A stretch of 39,886 bases of DNA, from assembly GCA_025655575.1 (NCBI GenBank), contig JAHXIP010000031.1, positions 1 to 39,886 on the forward strand, given 5' to 3'. Under the pieces are notes generated by a model. It did no database searches and was not told where the DNA came from. It worked only from the letters and a program-made list of their open reading frames with translations. This DNA is from Candidatus Thiodiazotropha sp. (ex Monitilora ramsayi). Lineage in GTDB: Bacteria > Pseudomonadota > Gammaproteobacteria > Chromatiales > Chromatiaceae. Below are positions 31,580 to 39,886 of the stretch, in pieces. The position numbers were made by a program, and so were the translations under genes. Within the stretch, counting starts at the first letter, position 1; every line of letters begins with the position of its first letter.

Positions 31580-32302
31580 CTATTCGTGAATGCCACACTC
31601 TCGTTTCAGCCCGAAAAAACGGGTTTCCTCATCCCGCATGCCGATTTCAATCGGGCGACTGGTGTGCACATCACCGACTGAAACATAGCCTTTCTCCCAC
31701 AAGGGGTGGTATGGCAGTCGATGTTGTTGCAGATATTGATGGACATCGCGATTGTGCCAATCGATGATTGGATGGATCTTGAATCTGCCATCCTGTTTAC
31801 GCACGATGGGCAGCGAAGCCCTGCTGTCAGACTGCTGCCGGCGAAGCCCGGCAAACCAACTGCCCACATCCAGTGTCTTGAGTGCCCGTTGCAGCGGCTC
31901 CACTTTGTTGATGCGGTTGTAGTGTTCGATGCCGGAAATGCCTTGTTCCCACAGACGTCCATAGCGACTCTCTTGCCATACCGGTGAGTGATCACCACGA
32001 AAAACCTGCAGATTCAGTTGCAGACGATCAGTCAGTTGATCGATAAAACGATAGGTTTCTGGAAAGAGATAACCGGTATCCACCAATATCACCGGAATAT
32101 CCGGGGCAATGCGGGTAATCAGATGAAGCATCAGTGCACTCTGGATGCCAAAACTTGAAGTCAGGACATGGTTGCCGGGCAGGTTGTGAAGTACCCATTC
32201 GATACGCTCATCAGCACTCAGCTTTTCGAGTTTTTGGTTCAGATGCTCGAGATCATACCCATCATCCGGTAGCAATGCTGTCAGTGGATCAATCGATGTC
32301 AT
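31580..32302 (-). CDS. cysH: Phosphoadenylyl-sulfate (PAPS) reductase
   Basis: This 240-residue thiol-dependent enzyme reduces PAPS to sulfite in the cytoplasm. The nucleotide-binding region TSSFGIQSALMLHLI and the LVDTGYLFPETYRF motif are present, then AGLRRQQSDSRASLP. The catalytic cysteine is Cys236 in the C-terminal KRECGIHE. The paired Cys motifs that bind a 4Fe-4S cluster in APS reductases are absent, so this is the PAPS-specific type, which agrees with the adjacent cysC. GGAGG lies 6 nt before the ATG. The start overlaps the end of cysI by 14 bp, so the two are coupled. Confidence 0.95.
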   Translation of the reverse strand: MTSIDPLTALLPDDGYDLEHLNQKLEKLSADERIEWVLHNLPGNHVLTSSFGIQSALMLHLITRIAPDIPVILVDTGYLFPETYRFIDQLTDRLQLNLQVFRGDHSPVWQESRYGRLWEQGISGIEHYNRINKVEPLQRALKTLDVGSWFAGLRRQQSDSRASLPIVRKQDGRFKIHPIIDWHNRDVHQYLQQHRLPYHPLWEKGYVSVGDVHTSRPIEIGMRDEETRFFGLKRECGIHE

Positions 32303-33977
32303 GGTAGTCCTCCGCTGGATTGATGACCGGCTTCACGAGCCCGCTCCGAATCACAAAATCACCGAATCGTTCGTTCTGTTTTCGCTGCAATGCATAGTCT
32401 TGGAAGAGTGTATCCAGCGTATCGATCAGTTCAGTTTCATTCAGATTTTTTCGATAGAGACGATTCAATCTCCGGCCTGTCCCATCACCACCCAACTGCA
32501 GGTTGTAGCGGCCAGGCCCTTTACCGATGAGACCGATCTCCGCAACATAGGGCCGGGCACAACCGTTGGGGCAGCCGGTTATGCGTATGACAATGGCACT
32601 TTCATCGATACCGTGGCTGGCAGCCAAATGTTCGATCTTCTGCAGCAGATCGGGAAAATAGCGTTCAGCTTCGGCCATGGCCTGCGGGCAGGTGGGCAGC
32701 GCCACACAGGCGATACTGGCCAATCTCGTCGTGCTCTCTGTATTTTGTAAAAGGCCATGTTGTTGAGCGACGGCATCGATCAAATCCTTATGCGCCTCAG
32801 GTACACCGGCAATAATCAGGTTCTGATTCGGGGTGATACGAAAGTCACCCTGGTGTATCTCTGCGATCCTGCGTAAACCGCTCATCAAGCTAAGTTCAGG
32901 CGTATCAGAAACTCGTCCGTTTTCGATGTAGAGCGTCAGGTGCCAGTTGCCATCCTTATTGCGAACCCAACCGAAGCGGTCACCCTGACTGGTGAACTGA
33001 GTGGTGTGGGGTGGCTCAAAATGTACGCCTGCACGTTTTTCCACCTCAGCTGTGAAAGCTGCCAGACCCATTTTTTCAATCGTGTATTTGAGTCGGGCAT
33101 GGCGCCTGCTGATTCGATTGCCGAAATCCCGTTGTACGGTAACCACGGCTTCAGCTACGGCCAGCGTCTGCTCGGGTTTAATAAAGCCCAGTTCATCTGC
33201 CAGGCGGGGAAAAGTGGTGGTGTCATCATGGGTGACTCCCATGCCACCGCCGGCCAGTACATTGAAGCCCACCAGTTGCTCTCCGTTTGAAATCGCCACG
33301 AATCCCAAATCGTTGGTGTAGACATCCACGTCGTTATGCGGCGGTATGGCAATCGCCGTCTTGAACTTGCGTGGCAGGTAGGTCTCTCCATAGATAGGTT
33401 CTGACTCACCTCCCGCCACAGGTTTACCATCGAGCCAGATCTCATGATAAGCGCGGGTCCTCGGCAGCAGATGTTCACTGATCCGTTTGGCCCAATGGTG
33501 AACCTCTGTATGCAATCCGGACTGCTCAGGATTGGGATTGCACAAGACATTGCGATTGACGTCACCGCAACCACCGATGGAATCGATCATGGCCTGATTG
33601 ATGCGTTGGATCAGAGGCTTCAGATGTTTCTTGAGAATGCCGTGGAACTGGAAAGTCTGCCGGGTGGTTAGACGGATTGAACCGTTACCCAGCTCGCGTC
33701 CCAGGGCATCAATGATTAGCCACTGTCTGGGTGTGCAGACCCCGCCGGGCAACCGAGCCCGAAGCATAAAGCTATAGAAAGGTTCGAGGAAACTTACCTG
33801 TCGTTGCTGCCGCACATCACGATCGTCCTGTTCGTAGAAACCGTGAAATTTACTGATCTGCGTGTCTTCCGTGGAGAGGGTGCCGGTCACAGGATCAGCG
33901 ATACTTTTCTTCAGCGTGCCACGCAGATAGCGGCTCTCCGCCTTAATGATTTCATTGGTGTTGACTTTGCTATCCAT
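32289..33977 (-). CDS. cysI: NADPH-sulfite reductase hemoprotein (beta) subunit
   Basis: This 562-residue subunit reduces sulfite to sulfide with six electrons from CysJ. The siroheme and 4Fe-4S centre is bound by CVALPTC (Cys424 and Cys430) and GCPNGC (Cys469 and Cys473). Substrate-handling arginines and lysines are in RLTTRQTFQFHGI, RHARLKYTIE and neighbouring stretches. The two ferredoxin-like sulfite/nitrite reductase repeats are both complete, and the length matches E. coli CysI (570). A GAGGG ribosome site precedes the ATG, which overlaps the cysJ stop by one base (TAATG). It overlaps cysH downstream. It serves assimilation, not dissimilatory sulfite reduction. Confidence 0.96.
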   Translation of the reverse strand: MDSKVNTNEIIKAESRYLRGTLKKSIADPVTGTLSTEDTQISKFHGFYEQDDRDVRQQRQVSFLEPFYSFMLRARLPGGVCTPRQWLIIDALGRELGNGSIRLTTRQTFQFHGILKKHLKPLIQRINQAMIDSIGGCGDVNRNVLCNPNPEQSGLHTEVHHWAKRISEHLLPRTRAYHEIWLDGKPVAGGESEPIYGETYLPRKFKTAIAIPPHNDVDVYTNDLGFVAISNGEQLVGFNVLAGGGMGVTHDDTTTFPRLADELGFIKPEQTLAVAEAVVTVQRDFGNRISRRHARLKYTIEKMGLAAFTAEVEKRAGVHFEPPHTTQFTSQGDRFGWVRNKDGNWHLTLYIENGRVSDTPELSLMSGLRRIAEIHQGDFRITPNQNLIIAGVPEAHKDLIDAVAQQHGLLQNTESTTRLASIACVALPTCPQAMAEAERYFPDLLQKIEHLAASHGIDESAIVIRITGCPNGCARPYVAEIGLIGKGPGRYNLQLGGDGTGRRLNRLYRKNLNETELIDTLDTLFQDYALQRKQNERFGDFVIRSGLVKPVINPAEDYHDID

Positions 33978-35761
33978 TAGTAGACATCCCTCAGGTAACG
34001 GCCCTGTGTGCGTAGTGATTCAAACTGTTCAGCGGCACTCTCTTCATCTAAGCGGCCATGCAAACGGATGATCTCTTTTAGAGATTGAGAGACAGCCTTT
34101 TCCATATTTAGCCCGCCACAGACATAGACGTGGGCACCCTCCTGCAACCACTGGTTAATTTCTGCGCCCTCATCAGAAAGCCGGTTCTGCACATAGGCGC
34201 GATCCTCATGGTCGCGGGAGAAGGCAACACTGATCCGGTTCAACAGGCCGGACTTGCGGTAGGCGAGCCAATCCGTCTGATAGAGAAAATCATGGTGGAA
34301 ATTACGGTTGCCGAAGATCAGCCAGTTTTGGCCGGTACCGCCCCGGGACTCACGCTCCTGCAAGAAGGCACGGTAGGGTGCGACACCGGTGCCGGCACCA
34401 ATCATGATGATGGGGGTATTTCCATCTTTCGGTAGTTTGAAGCTGCTATTTTCTGCGATATAGATACCCAGGTTGTCGCCCTCATCGATGCGCCGAGTGA
34501 GGTAGCCGGATGCGCCCCCCAGGTATTGTCTGCCGCGAGCCTTGTATTGCAGGGCAGAGACGGTTAGATGAATCTCATCCTCATAGGCCGCTTGGCTTGA
34601 GGCGATTGAGTAGAGCCTGGGTTGCTGACGGTGAAGCAGCTTGACCAGTCCTTCGGCATTGATATCGACTGGATATGCCGTCAGCAGGTCGATGAATTGA
34701 TGCTCATGGGAAAACTGGCGCAGTTTGTTCTGGTCTTTATTGAGGGCTATCAACGCCGGATTGCCTGATAGAGATGTCCAGGCTGATACCACGGTAGGAT
34801 GCAGTTGCGTCAGCTCGAGTCGTTCACTGAGGGCTTTGGAGAGTGGCAGTGTCTCACCGTGCAAGCTAACGTCAGTATCACCTGACAACCCGGTCCGGGA
34901 GAGAATTTCATCGATCTGTGCCGGATCGTTGCGGAAGAACAGACCCAAGGCTTCACCAGGTTGATAACGGATAGAGTCGGGATCGACCTTCAGGACCAGA
35001 TGATCTATTTCGGAAACGGCATCTTCTGTGGTGATACGGCGTTTTTCCAATACCTCTGCCTGATAGGGATGATTGCGATCGTAGCGTACGGATGTGTGTG
35101 GTTGCTGAAGCGGAATAATCCTGGCCTGGTCGGCAGGGATAACCTGTTCCAACTGTTTCAATACCGCTTGGTTCCATTCGGATGTCCGGGTCTCAAAATC
35201 CACATCCGCATCCACGCGCGCTAGCAGGTTACGTGCGTTACGCAGTTGCAACAGGCGATCGAGATCCTTCGCGGCCTGGCAGAAAAACTCATAGCTGGAA
35301 TCACCCAGTCCGAAGATGGCGTATTGCAGGTCTGCCAATGACGTTGTGTTTTTGCCGTTAAGATATTTAAAAAGTTCCTGCGCACTTTCCGGGGGCTCCC
35401 CTTCACCTTGCGTGCTGATCACTACGATTAATAACTTCTCTTTGCTGAGGTCACGGGGGCGGTATGACTCGGCAGACACCAGATGGGAGGTATAACCGTT
35501 ATTCGTGGCCTTAGACGCCAAGTTTTCAGCCACATTGCGGGCGTTTCCCCCATGGGTGGCGTAGAGAATGGTCATCACCGGTGAGTCGTTGGCTACGGAC
35601 TGTACAGCAGGAAGAACAGCACCCTGTCCGGCCAGATAGCCGCTGGCCCAGGTCAGCTGGTCGGGTGTCAGCCCCTCAAGTGCTTGCTGCAGCCGGGAAA
35701 ACTGCAATCCGCTCAGCGGGGACGCTGGGATATTAGCAACAGTCTCTGCTGCGATTTGCAT
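33977..35761 (-). CDS. cysJ: NADPH-sulfite reductase flavoprotein (alpha) subunit
   Basis: This 594-residue diflavin reductase moves electrons from NADPH through FAD and FMN to CysI. The flavodoxin domain (about 62-205) begins with ILYATHGGNARNVAENL. The FAD domain carries the RLYSIASSQ motif. The NADPH-binding part has MIGAGTGVAPYRAFLQERE and HVYVCGGLNMEKAV. The chain ends in GRYLRDVY, as CysJ proteins do. Length agrees with E. coli CysJ (599). It is the first gene of the minus-strand cys operon, divergent from the CysB-type regulator across 108 bp. An AGG lies about 10 nt before the ATG. Confidence 0.96.
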   Translation of the reverse strand: MQIAAETVANIPASPLSGLQFSRLQQALEGLTPDQLTWASGYLAGQGAVLPAVQSVANDSPVMTILYATHGGNARNVAENLASKATNNGYTSHLVSAESYRPRDLSKEKLLIVVISTQGEGEPPESAQELFKYLNGKNTTSLADLQYAIFGLGDSSYEFFCQAAKDLDRLLQLRNARNLLARVDADVDFETRTSEWNQAVLKQLEQVIPADQARIIPLQQPHTSVRYDRNHPYQAEVLEKRRITTEDAVSEIDHLVLKVDPDSIRYQPGEALGLFFRNDPAQIDEILSRTGLSGDTDVSLHGETLPLSKALSERLELTQLHPTVVSAWTSLSGNPALIALNKDQNKLRQFSHEHQFIDLLTAYPVDINAEGLVKLLHRQQPRLYSIASSQAAYEDEIHLTVSALQYKARGRQYLGGASGYLTRRIDEGDNLGIYIAENSSFKLPKDGNTPIIMIGAGTGVAPYRAFLQERESRGGTGQNWLIFGNRNFHHDFLYQTDWLAYRKSGLLNRISVAFSRDHEDRAYVQNRLSDEGAEINQWLQEGAHVYVCGGLNMEKAVSQSLKEIIRLHGRLDEESAAEQFESLRTQGRYLRDVY

Positions 35762-35835
35762 GTCTGGCTACCTCAATCTAAGAATTTGTTGACGATTGGG
35801 TAGTCATATTGGTCATCAATGTATATCTTTTGAAG

Positions 35836-35851
35836 TAATTAAATTTAATTA
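35836..35851. promoter_or_regulatory. 16-bp perfect palindrome between cysJ and the CysB-type regulator
   Basis: TAATTAAATTTAATTA is a perfect palindrome 19 bp before the regulator ATG and 75 bp from the cysJ ATG. LysR proteins bind AT-rich dyads near divergent promoters, so this is a candidate autoregulatory or activating site. AT-richness raises the chance of coincidence. Confidence 0.45.
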
Positions 35852-35869
35852 TCAATCATGAAATAAGAT

Positions 35870-36784
35870 ATGGACCTCAAGCAACTCACGTCATTGGTGG
35901 CTTTGTCCGAGTCGGGATTCAACGTCACCGACACGGCTGAGAGGTTGTGTCTGGTGCAGTCGGCGGTTTCACAGCACCTGGCGAAACTGGAGCAGGAGCT
36001 GGGTACTCAACTCTTCGTACGCAAGGGTAAGCGTCTGGTTGCCCTGACAGCGGCTGGCGAGGAGGTGTTGAACCATGCCCGGCAAGCGCTGGCAATCCGC
36101 GAGAACATACTTTCTATCGGGCGCGACCATGTGGAGGAGGCGAGCGGTATCCTCCGTATCGGTACGACTCACACCCAGGCGCGTTATGTTTTGCCTCCGG
36201 TCATTCGTGTCTTCAGGCAGATATTTCCGGCTGTGAGCCTGCAAATCCATCAGGGCACACCCCAGCAACTGGTGGAGATGGCACTCACTGACCGGGTCGA
36301 TTTCTCCATCTGTACCGAGGAGTTGGGCGAGCACTCTTCGCTGACCGCTATTCCATGCTATCGCTGGAACAGAAGTTTGATTGCACCTGAAGATCATCCG
36401 ATACTGGAACGTGGCGCTCTCTCACTGGAGGCCATCTGCGATTACCCCATGATCACTTATACCTTCGGATTCACGGGAGCTAACCATATGCAGACGACAT
36501 TTGCCCGCGCGGGGCTGAGGCCGGAGGTGGTATTGACTGCCGCCGATACCGACGTGATCAAGACCTATGTGAGAGAGGGTTTGGGCATTGGTCTGATAGC
36601 CAGTATGGCCTATTCAACCGACCAGGACAGGGACCTGGTGATACGTGACCTCAGCAATCTCTTACCTTGGGAAACCACCTGGGTGGCCTACTACAAGGAC
36701 AAATATCTTCGCCGCTTTCAACAGCGGTTCATCGATCTGCTGGATGAGATGGTATTGGAGAACGGTGTGACGAAACCCAGTTAA
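35870..36784 (+). CDS. CysB-type LysR transcriptional regulator
   Basis: This 304-residue LysR regulator controls cysteine biosynthesis genes in relatives. The winged HTH is at 1-60 (SAVSQHLAKLEQELGTQLFV). The effector domain has THTQARYVLPP, in which Thr100, Thr102 and Gln103 coincide with the sulfate/N-acetylserine-binding residues of E. coli CysB. GTPQQLVEMALTDRVDFSI and REGLGIGLIASMAY are also typical. CysB and Cbl are close paralogues and I cannot separate them here, so no symbol is given. It is divergent from cysJ, so it probably activates the cys operon in response to sulfur limitation. Confidence 0.92.
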   Translation: MDLKQLTSLVALSESGFNVTDTAERLCLVQSAVSQHLAKLEQELGTQLFVRKGKRLVALTAAGEEVLNHARQALAIRENILSIGRDHVEEASGILRIGTTHTQARYVLPPVIRVFRQIFPAVSLQIHQGTPQQLVEMALTDRVDFSICTEELGEHSSLTAIPCYRWNRSLIAPEDHPILERGALSLEAICDYPMITYTFGFTGANHMQTTFARAGLRPEVVLTAADTDVIKTYVREGLGIGLIASMAYSTDQDRDLVIRDLSNLLPWETTWVAYYKDKYLRRFQQRFIDLLDEMVLENGVTKPS

Positions 36785-37316
36785 TAGCAGCCAGAAATCT
36801 TGATGAGTATTTTGTGATCAGAATTATGCCTTTACACCTTTTATACGGTTTGCTCGTTAACCTCTTAAGTTTCGGATAAGGATCACCCCTTAGAGTGTGT
36901 TGCAGGTTGATCTCACCGGGAAGGCCTGGGACTCCGGCGGAAGATATCCTGGGATTGTGTGCACATTAAGAGATTTAATCTGAATCTGTCTCTTAATTCA
37001 CAACGGTTTCTACACATCGATACCCGTAATGCGGTATCATAGGCGGCTTCTGAAGAGCGGCTACTTATACACTCTACGACTCTAGTCTCTTTTTCCGCAA
37101 AGCAGTGGTACGCGGAGTGTCCATCAGTTCATTTTTTAACATTCTTCAACGGATGGTGGCCCCCTTTTTGTTTTTTACAGGGGGTTTCACTGGGCTGTCG
37201 CTTTCTCGATGAAGGCTGGTTTGCAGAACGTCACAACCTGCCTTCTATGCATGCCAGGGCTCATAGATAGGCCCAGCGCAGACTCATTTTGACGCAGTAG
37301 GATTATTTTTCAGACC
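36785..37316. promoter_or_regulatory. Long leader region upstream of the SLC13 permease
   Basis: This 532-bp noncoding region contains several possible structures. They are a 9-bp inverted repeat (36965-36997), TCCGC/GCGGA arms near 37097-37116, and CCCCCT/AGGGGG arms near 37160-37186 with T-runs around. The last could act as a terminator or anti-terminator element. The permease ATG at 37317 has only a distant AGGA upstream. The size and structure would fit a cis-regulatory RNA, but I do not recognise a known riboswitch. Confidence 0.4.
36965..36997. repeat. ATTAAGAGA...TCTCTTAAT inverted repeat
   Basis: ATTAAGAGA (36965-36973) and TCTCTTAAT (36989-36997) are exact inverted arms 15 bp apart. 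The inner AAGAGATTTAATC and TCTCTT also occur at 19521-19546 after the DUF4399 gene. It lies 180 bp after the CysB-type gene, so it could be an operator for the permease or a weak terminator. Confidence 0.45.
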
Positions 37317-39296
37317 ATGCCCACAGAAGAAATAACGACCACAGCCCCTAAATCACGCCTGAACATCAAACTTATCGTTGCCGGGATCCTGTTTTTCCTC
37401 GCAGCGCTTGCCCTGGCCAGCGTGGTGCCGACGACGGAGATCGCCTGGGCCGGTGGTCTGCTGCTACTGACAGTCTATCTGTTCGCGTTTGAGGTGGTTG
37501 GCGTCGATGTGGCTGCCATGACCGTGATGGTGTTGCTCGGCCTGACCAGTCTGGTGGCACCAATGATCGGGCTGGAACAGGGATTGGTGGATAACCGGCA
37601 CCTGTTCGACGGTTTCTCCTCCAATGCGGTGGTCTCGATCATTGCTGTCATGATCATCGGGGCAGGTCTCGATAAGACCGGCGTCATGACCAGTGTGGCG
37701 GCTTTCATCCTGAAAGTGGGCGGCACTACGGAGAAGCGGATCATCCCGATCATCTCCGCCACGGTGGGCTTTATCTCCTCTTTCATGCAGAACGTGGGAG
37801 CGGCGGCCCTGTTTCTGCCAGTGGTTTCGCGTATTTCAGCCCGCTCGGGGCTGCCCATGTCGCGACTGCTGATGCCGATGGGATTTACCGCAATTCTCGG
37901 CGGTACCATGACCATGGTGGGTTCCAGCCCGCTGATTTTGCTCAACGACCTGATCCTGACCTCAAACAAGGCGCTGCCTGCAGAGCAGCAGATGGAGACC
38001 TGGGGACTCTTTTCAGTCACCCCGATCGGCGTGGCATTGGTGGTCACGGGCATTATCTATTTCGTATTGGCAGGCCGGTTCGTGTTGCCCGCCACCAAAA
38101 GTGAAAGCAGCACCAGTGGCTCCGATCCCATGCAGTATTTTCACGATGTCTATGGTGTGGACTATGCGCTGAATGAGTTGGTGGTTACAGATGACAGCGG
38201 CCTCATCGGTAAGCAATTGGACGATGTGGAGACGGCCTATCGAGTTCGCGTCATCGCATCCAAGGTCTCAGGTGAGGCAAACCGGATCGGCCCGGGCGCC
38301 CTGGCGCGCGATGTGGATCTACAGGCGGGCATGGTACTGGGTGTGGTTGCCGATCCGGAATCACTGAACAACTTTATCGAGACTTATCATCTGAAGAAAC
38401 GTCCGGTCCTGCGCACGTTCTCCAACGACCTGTCTGCCAATAAGGCAGGTATCGCAGAGGTGGTTATCCCACCGGGTTCCTCACTGATCGGCAAGAGCGC
38501 CCGTGATGTCTGGATGCGCAAAACCTACGGCATCGCCATGATCGGCCTGCATCGTAACGGCGAGACAATGCGTGAGGGCGACGATATCCGCAATCTACCG
38601 TTGATGGCTGGCGATACCCTGGTGGTACATACACCCTGGGATGCCCTGTCGAGAATTGAGAAGGACAAGAACTTTGTCGTGGTGACTACCGAGTATCCCC
38701 ATGAAGAGATGCGTCCCAACAAGGTGGGCTGGGCTGCTTTGTTCTTTGCCATTGCCCTCTCCATGGTGCTGTTTACCGATATCCGTCTCTCTGTGGCACT
38801 CCTGACCGGCGCCGTCGGTATGGTGCTCTCCGGTGTACTCAACATCGATGAGGCCTATGAGGCTGTCAGCTGGAAGACTGTCTTTCTGCTCGCCTCCCTG
38901 ATCCCCCTGGGGCTTGCCGTGGAGACATCAGGCACGGCGAAGTGGATTGCGGATCAGGTACTCTCGGTGGTCGGCCACATGCCGATCTGGGTCATCCAAT
39001 CCGCAGTTGCGGTTCTGGCAACATTTTTCACCCTGGTGATGTCGAATGTGGGCGCCACTGTATTGCTGGTACCCTTGGCCGTCAATATCGCCATTGGCGC
39101 AGGTGCAAATCCCGCAGTGTTCGCCCTCACAGTAGCCATAGCGACTTCCAACTCATTCCTGATACCCACCCACCAGGTCAATGCCCTGATCATGGGACCG
39201 GCAGGCTATCGAGTACCCGATTTCATGAAGGCCGGCGGCGTCATGACCGTACTTTTTCTGGTGGTTATGATGCTGATGATGAGTTTGGTCTTCTAA
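37317..39296 (+). CDS. SLC13/DASS-type anion permease with two RCK_C domains
   Basis: This is a 659-residue inner-membrane transporter. An N-terminal half with about six TM segments (about 17-260) contains SFMQNVGAAALFLPVVSRIS and FTAILGGTMTMVGSSPLILL, the SNT-like substrate/Na+ motif region of the family. Two cytoplasmic RCK_C (TrkA-C) domains follow, at about 279-360 and 377-458 (SSLIGKSARDVWMRKTYGIA). A second TM half (about 465-659) carries FTLVMSNVGATVLLVPLAVN and ATSNSFLIPTHQVNALIMG. This layout is seen in bacterial and plant sulfate or dicarboxylate carriers. Location beside a CysB-type regulator and cys genes suggests sulfate uptake, which is inference; dicarboxylate or another anion remains possible. 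Confidence 0.9.
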   Translation: MPTEEITTTAPKSRLNIKLIVAGILFFLAALALASVVPTTEIAWAGGLLLLTVYLFAFEVVGVDVAAMTVMVLLGLTSLVAPMIGLEQGLVDNRHLFDGFSSNAVVSIIAVMIIGAGLDKTGVMTSVAAFILKVGGTTEKRIIPIISATVGFISSFMQNVGAAALFLPVVSRISARSGLPMSRLLMPMGFTAILGGTMTMVGSSPLILLNDLILTSNKALPAEQQMETWGLFSVTPIGVALVVTGIIYFVLAGRFVLPATKSESSTSGSDPMQYFHDVYGVDYALNELVVTDDSGLIGKQLDDVETAYRVRVIASKVSGEANRIGPGALARDVDLQAGMVLGVVADPESLNNFIETYHLKKRPVLRTFSNDLSANKAGIAEVVIPPGSSLIGKSARDVWMRKTYGIAMIGLHRNGETMREGDDIRNLPLMAGDTLVVHTPWDALSRIEKDKNFVVVTTEYPHEEMRPNKVGWAALFFAIALSMVLFTDIRLSVALLTGAVGMVLSGVLNIDEAYEAVSWKTVFLLASLIPLGLAVETSGTAKWIADQVLSVVGHMPIWVIQSAVAVLATFFTLVMSNVGATVLLVPLAVNIAIGAGANPAVFALTVAIATSNSFLIPTHQVNALIMGPAGYRVPDFMKAGGVMTVLFLVVMMLMMSLVF

Positions 39297-39731
39297 CGGT
39301 CTTTGACTGGTTGGACCCAAGCGCTCTATCTATCAGTCTTGCCTTAGGGTGCGGCTCTGCCGCACCAGGATTTCCCCATATGCGTAGAATTGTGGTACCC
39401 GATCAGGGTAAGTAAATCGGCCAGATATTGAACTCAATCCATCAAACAATGAACTGCTCGGCTTTCTGAATTGACCTACCGGAAGAAATAGTTGAACTGG
39501 TGAAGTCATTGAACTTCGCTCAACTAATAGTTGGCCGGATGAAGCCCGGAAAAATAGAATGACAAACTTCCCTCGTGTAGGAAAAAGACTACAGACAATC
39601 ATGAACCGATATGGCATCTTTGGAACGAAAGGGGAACTAATTCTTATCAAATCAAAAACATGGATCGCCAAGTCATGAATTCTGCTCAAACACAAGGTAC
39701 TACTTGCTTGCGAAAAGAAATGAGAACATTT
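39297..39731. other. Noncoding region after the SLC13 permease
   Basis: This stretch of about 435 bp has no convincing gene. GGTGCGGC-TCT-GCCGCACC at 39348-39366 is a perfect 8-bp hairpin with no T-run. At 39490-39525 a nested hairpin (AGTTGA/TCAACT enclosing GAAGT/ACTTC) is visible. A 134-residue minus-strand frame (39333-39737) spans both hairpins and has no recognisable motif. Confidence 0.45.
39348..39366 (+). terminator. Possible terminator hairpin after the SLC13 permease
   Basis: A perfect 8-bp GC-rich stem with a 3-nt loop lies 52 bp after the stop codon. It is followed by AGGATTTCCCC rather than a T-run, so intrinsic termination is uncertain. Confidence 0.4.
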
Positions 39732-39796
39732 TTCCACATATCACAATATTCGTGCCTTCCACATAACACAATATTTGTGACGTCCACATAATCAAC
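39732..39796. repeat. 25-26-bp tandem direct repeat near the window edge
   Basis: TTCCACATATCACAATATTC begins unit 1 (39732-39756). TTCCACATAACACAATATTT begins unit 2 (39757-39782). A partial third unit, TCCACATAATCAAC, follows from 39783. Units differ at a few positions, and there are no spacers, so this is not a CRISPR array. Short iterons like these occur at recombinase or replication-initiator binding sites. Confidence 0.7.
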
Positions 39797-39835
39797 TTAC
39801 ATGGACCCGTCCCGGCTTGCTAACCAAGAATCGAC

Positions 39836-39886
39836 ATGGAACAACGGTCACAACTGCATCCTTACATTCGGCCTCTGATTGAAGAG
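39836..39886 (+). CDS. Possible N-terminal fragment of a gene cut by the window edge
   Basis: An ATG opens a frame of 17 codons (MEQRSQLHPYIRPLIEE) that is still open at the end of the window. The short segment resembles the start of tyrosine recombinases, in which a helix with a Tyr-Ile/Leu pattern precedes the SAM-like domain, and tandem repeats lie just upstream. This is too little sequence for assignment. No good ribosome site is present. Confidence 0.25.
   Translation, partial: MEQRSQLHPYIRPLIEE

Noticed and set aside
39333..39737. 134-residue minus-strand frame near the right edge
   Set aside because: Low-complexity composition, no ribosome site or motif, and it spans two hairpins and part of the tandem repeat.
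39732..39796. Possible CRISPR array
   Set aside because: The repeats are contiguous with no spacers, number only two and a half, and no cas gene is present.

Overview
The window reads as chromosomal DNA of a respiratory gammaproteobacterium, probably a sulfur-cycle or symbiont-type lineage (Chromatiales / Sedimenticola / Thiodiazotropha-like). That placement is an inference from gene content and protein similarity; no rRNA or other taxonomic marker is present. Most of the window is ordinary, well-packed chromosome. The accessory character lies in two repeat-element copies and in a possible mobile-element edge at the far right.

Layout. (1) 1-5.4 kb: a truncated MITE-like element, a Cache/HAMP sensor histidine kinase, moaB, a small acidic ORF, a YajD-type HNH protein and a periplasmic PilJ-N-domain protein. 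(2) 5.5-19.0 kb: a large formate dehydrogenase locus. The minus-strand arm is moaA-fdhD-HTH/PBP regulator. The plus-strand arm is DUF3305-DUF3306-polyferredoxin, then torD-TAT peptide-fdhA-fdhB-fdhC, continued by a NarI/DsrM-like cytochrome b and an HdrD/DsrK-like CCG iron-sulfur protein. The two arms diverge from a 344-bp region carrying back-to-back sigma-54-like promoters placed symmetrically around an inverted repeat. A third sigma-54-like site precedes torD. (3) 19.1-20.8 kb: a DUF4399 protein and two small two-TM proteins separated by a complete 265-bp MITE-like element. (4) 20.8-26.9 kb: a multiheme cytochrome c island with 25 CxxCH motifs. On the minus strand it has a HAO-like octaheme protein plus a NapC/NrfH-type tetraheme protein. 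On the plus strand it has a pentaheme protein, an OTR-like octaheme protein with a C-terminal anchor, and a cytochrome b. A 12-bp inverted repeat lies between the divergent operons. (5) 27.2-30.8 kb: a histone H1-like Lys/Ala-rich protein, an orphan terminator, pyruvate kinase and an alkaline-phosphatase-superfamily hydrolase. (6) 30.8-39.3 kb: assimilatory sulfate reduction (cysJ-cysI-cysH-cysC), a divergent CysB-type LysR regulator, and a SLC13-type anion permease with RCK_C domains. (7) 39.3-39.9 kb: noncoding DNA with hairpins, a 25-26-bp tandem repeat and a possible truncated reading frame.

How the parts may work together. MoaA, MoaB, FdhD, TorD and the DUF3305/3306 proteins would support cofactor synthesis and maturation of a periplasmic, TAT-exported, Cys-type molybdenum formate dehydrogenase. 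FdhB and FdhC would pass electrons to quinone. The appended NarI-like/HdrD-like pair resembles the DsrMK/TmcBC quinone-thiol modules and suggests a second electron exit or entry, possibly to a cytoplasmic disulfide. The multiheme island could use quinol (through NapC or the cytochrome b) to reduce nitrogen oxyanions, hydroxylamine or tetrathionate. A formate-to-multiheme respiratory chain is therefore plausible, but it is inferred from gene order only.
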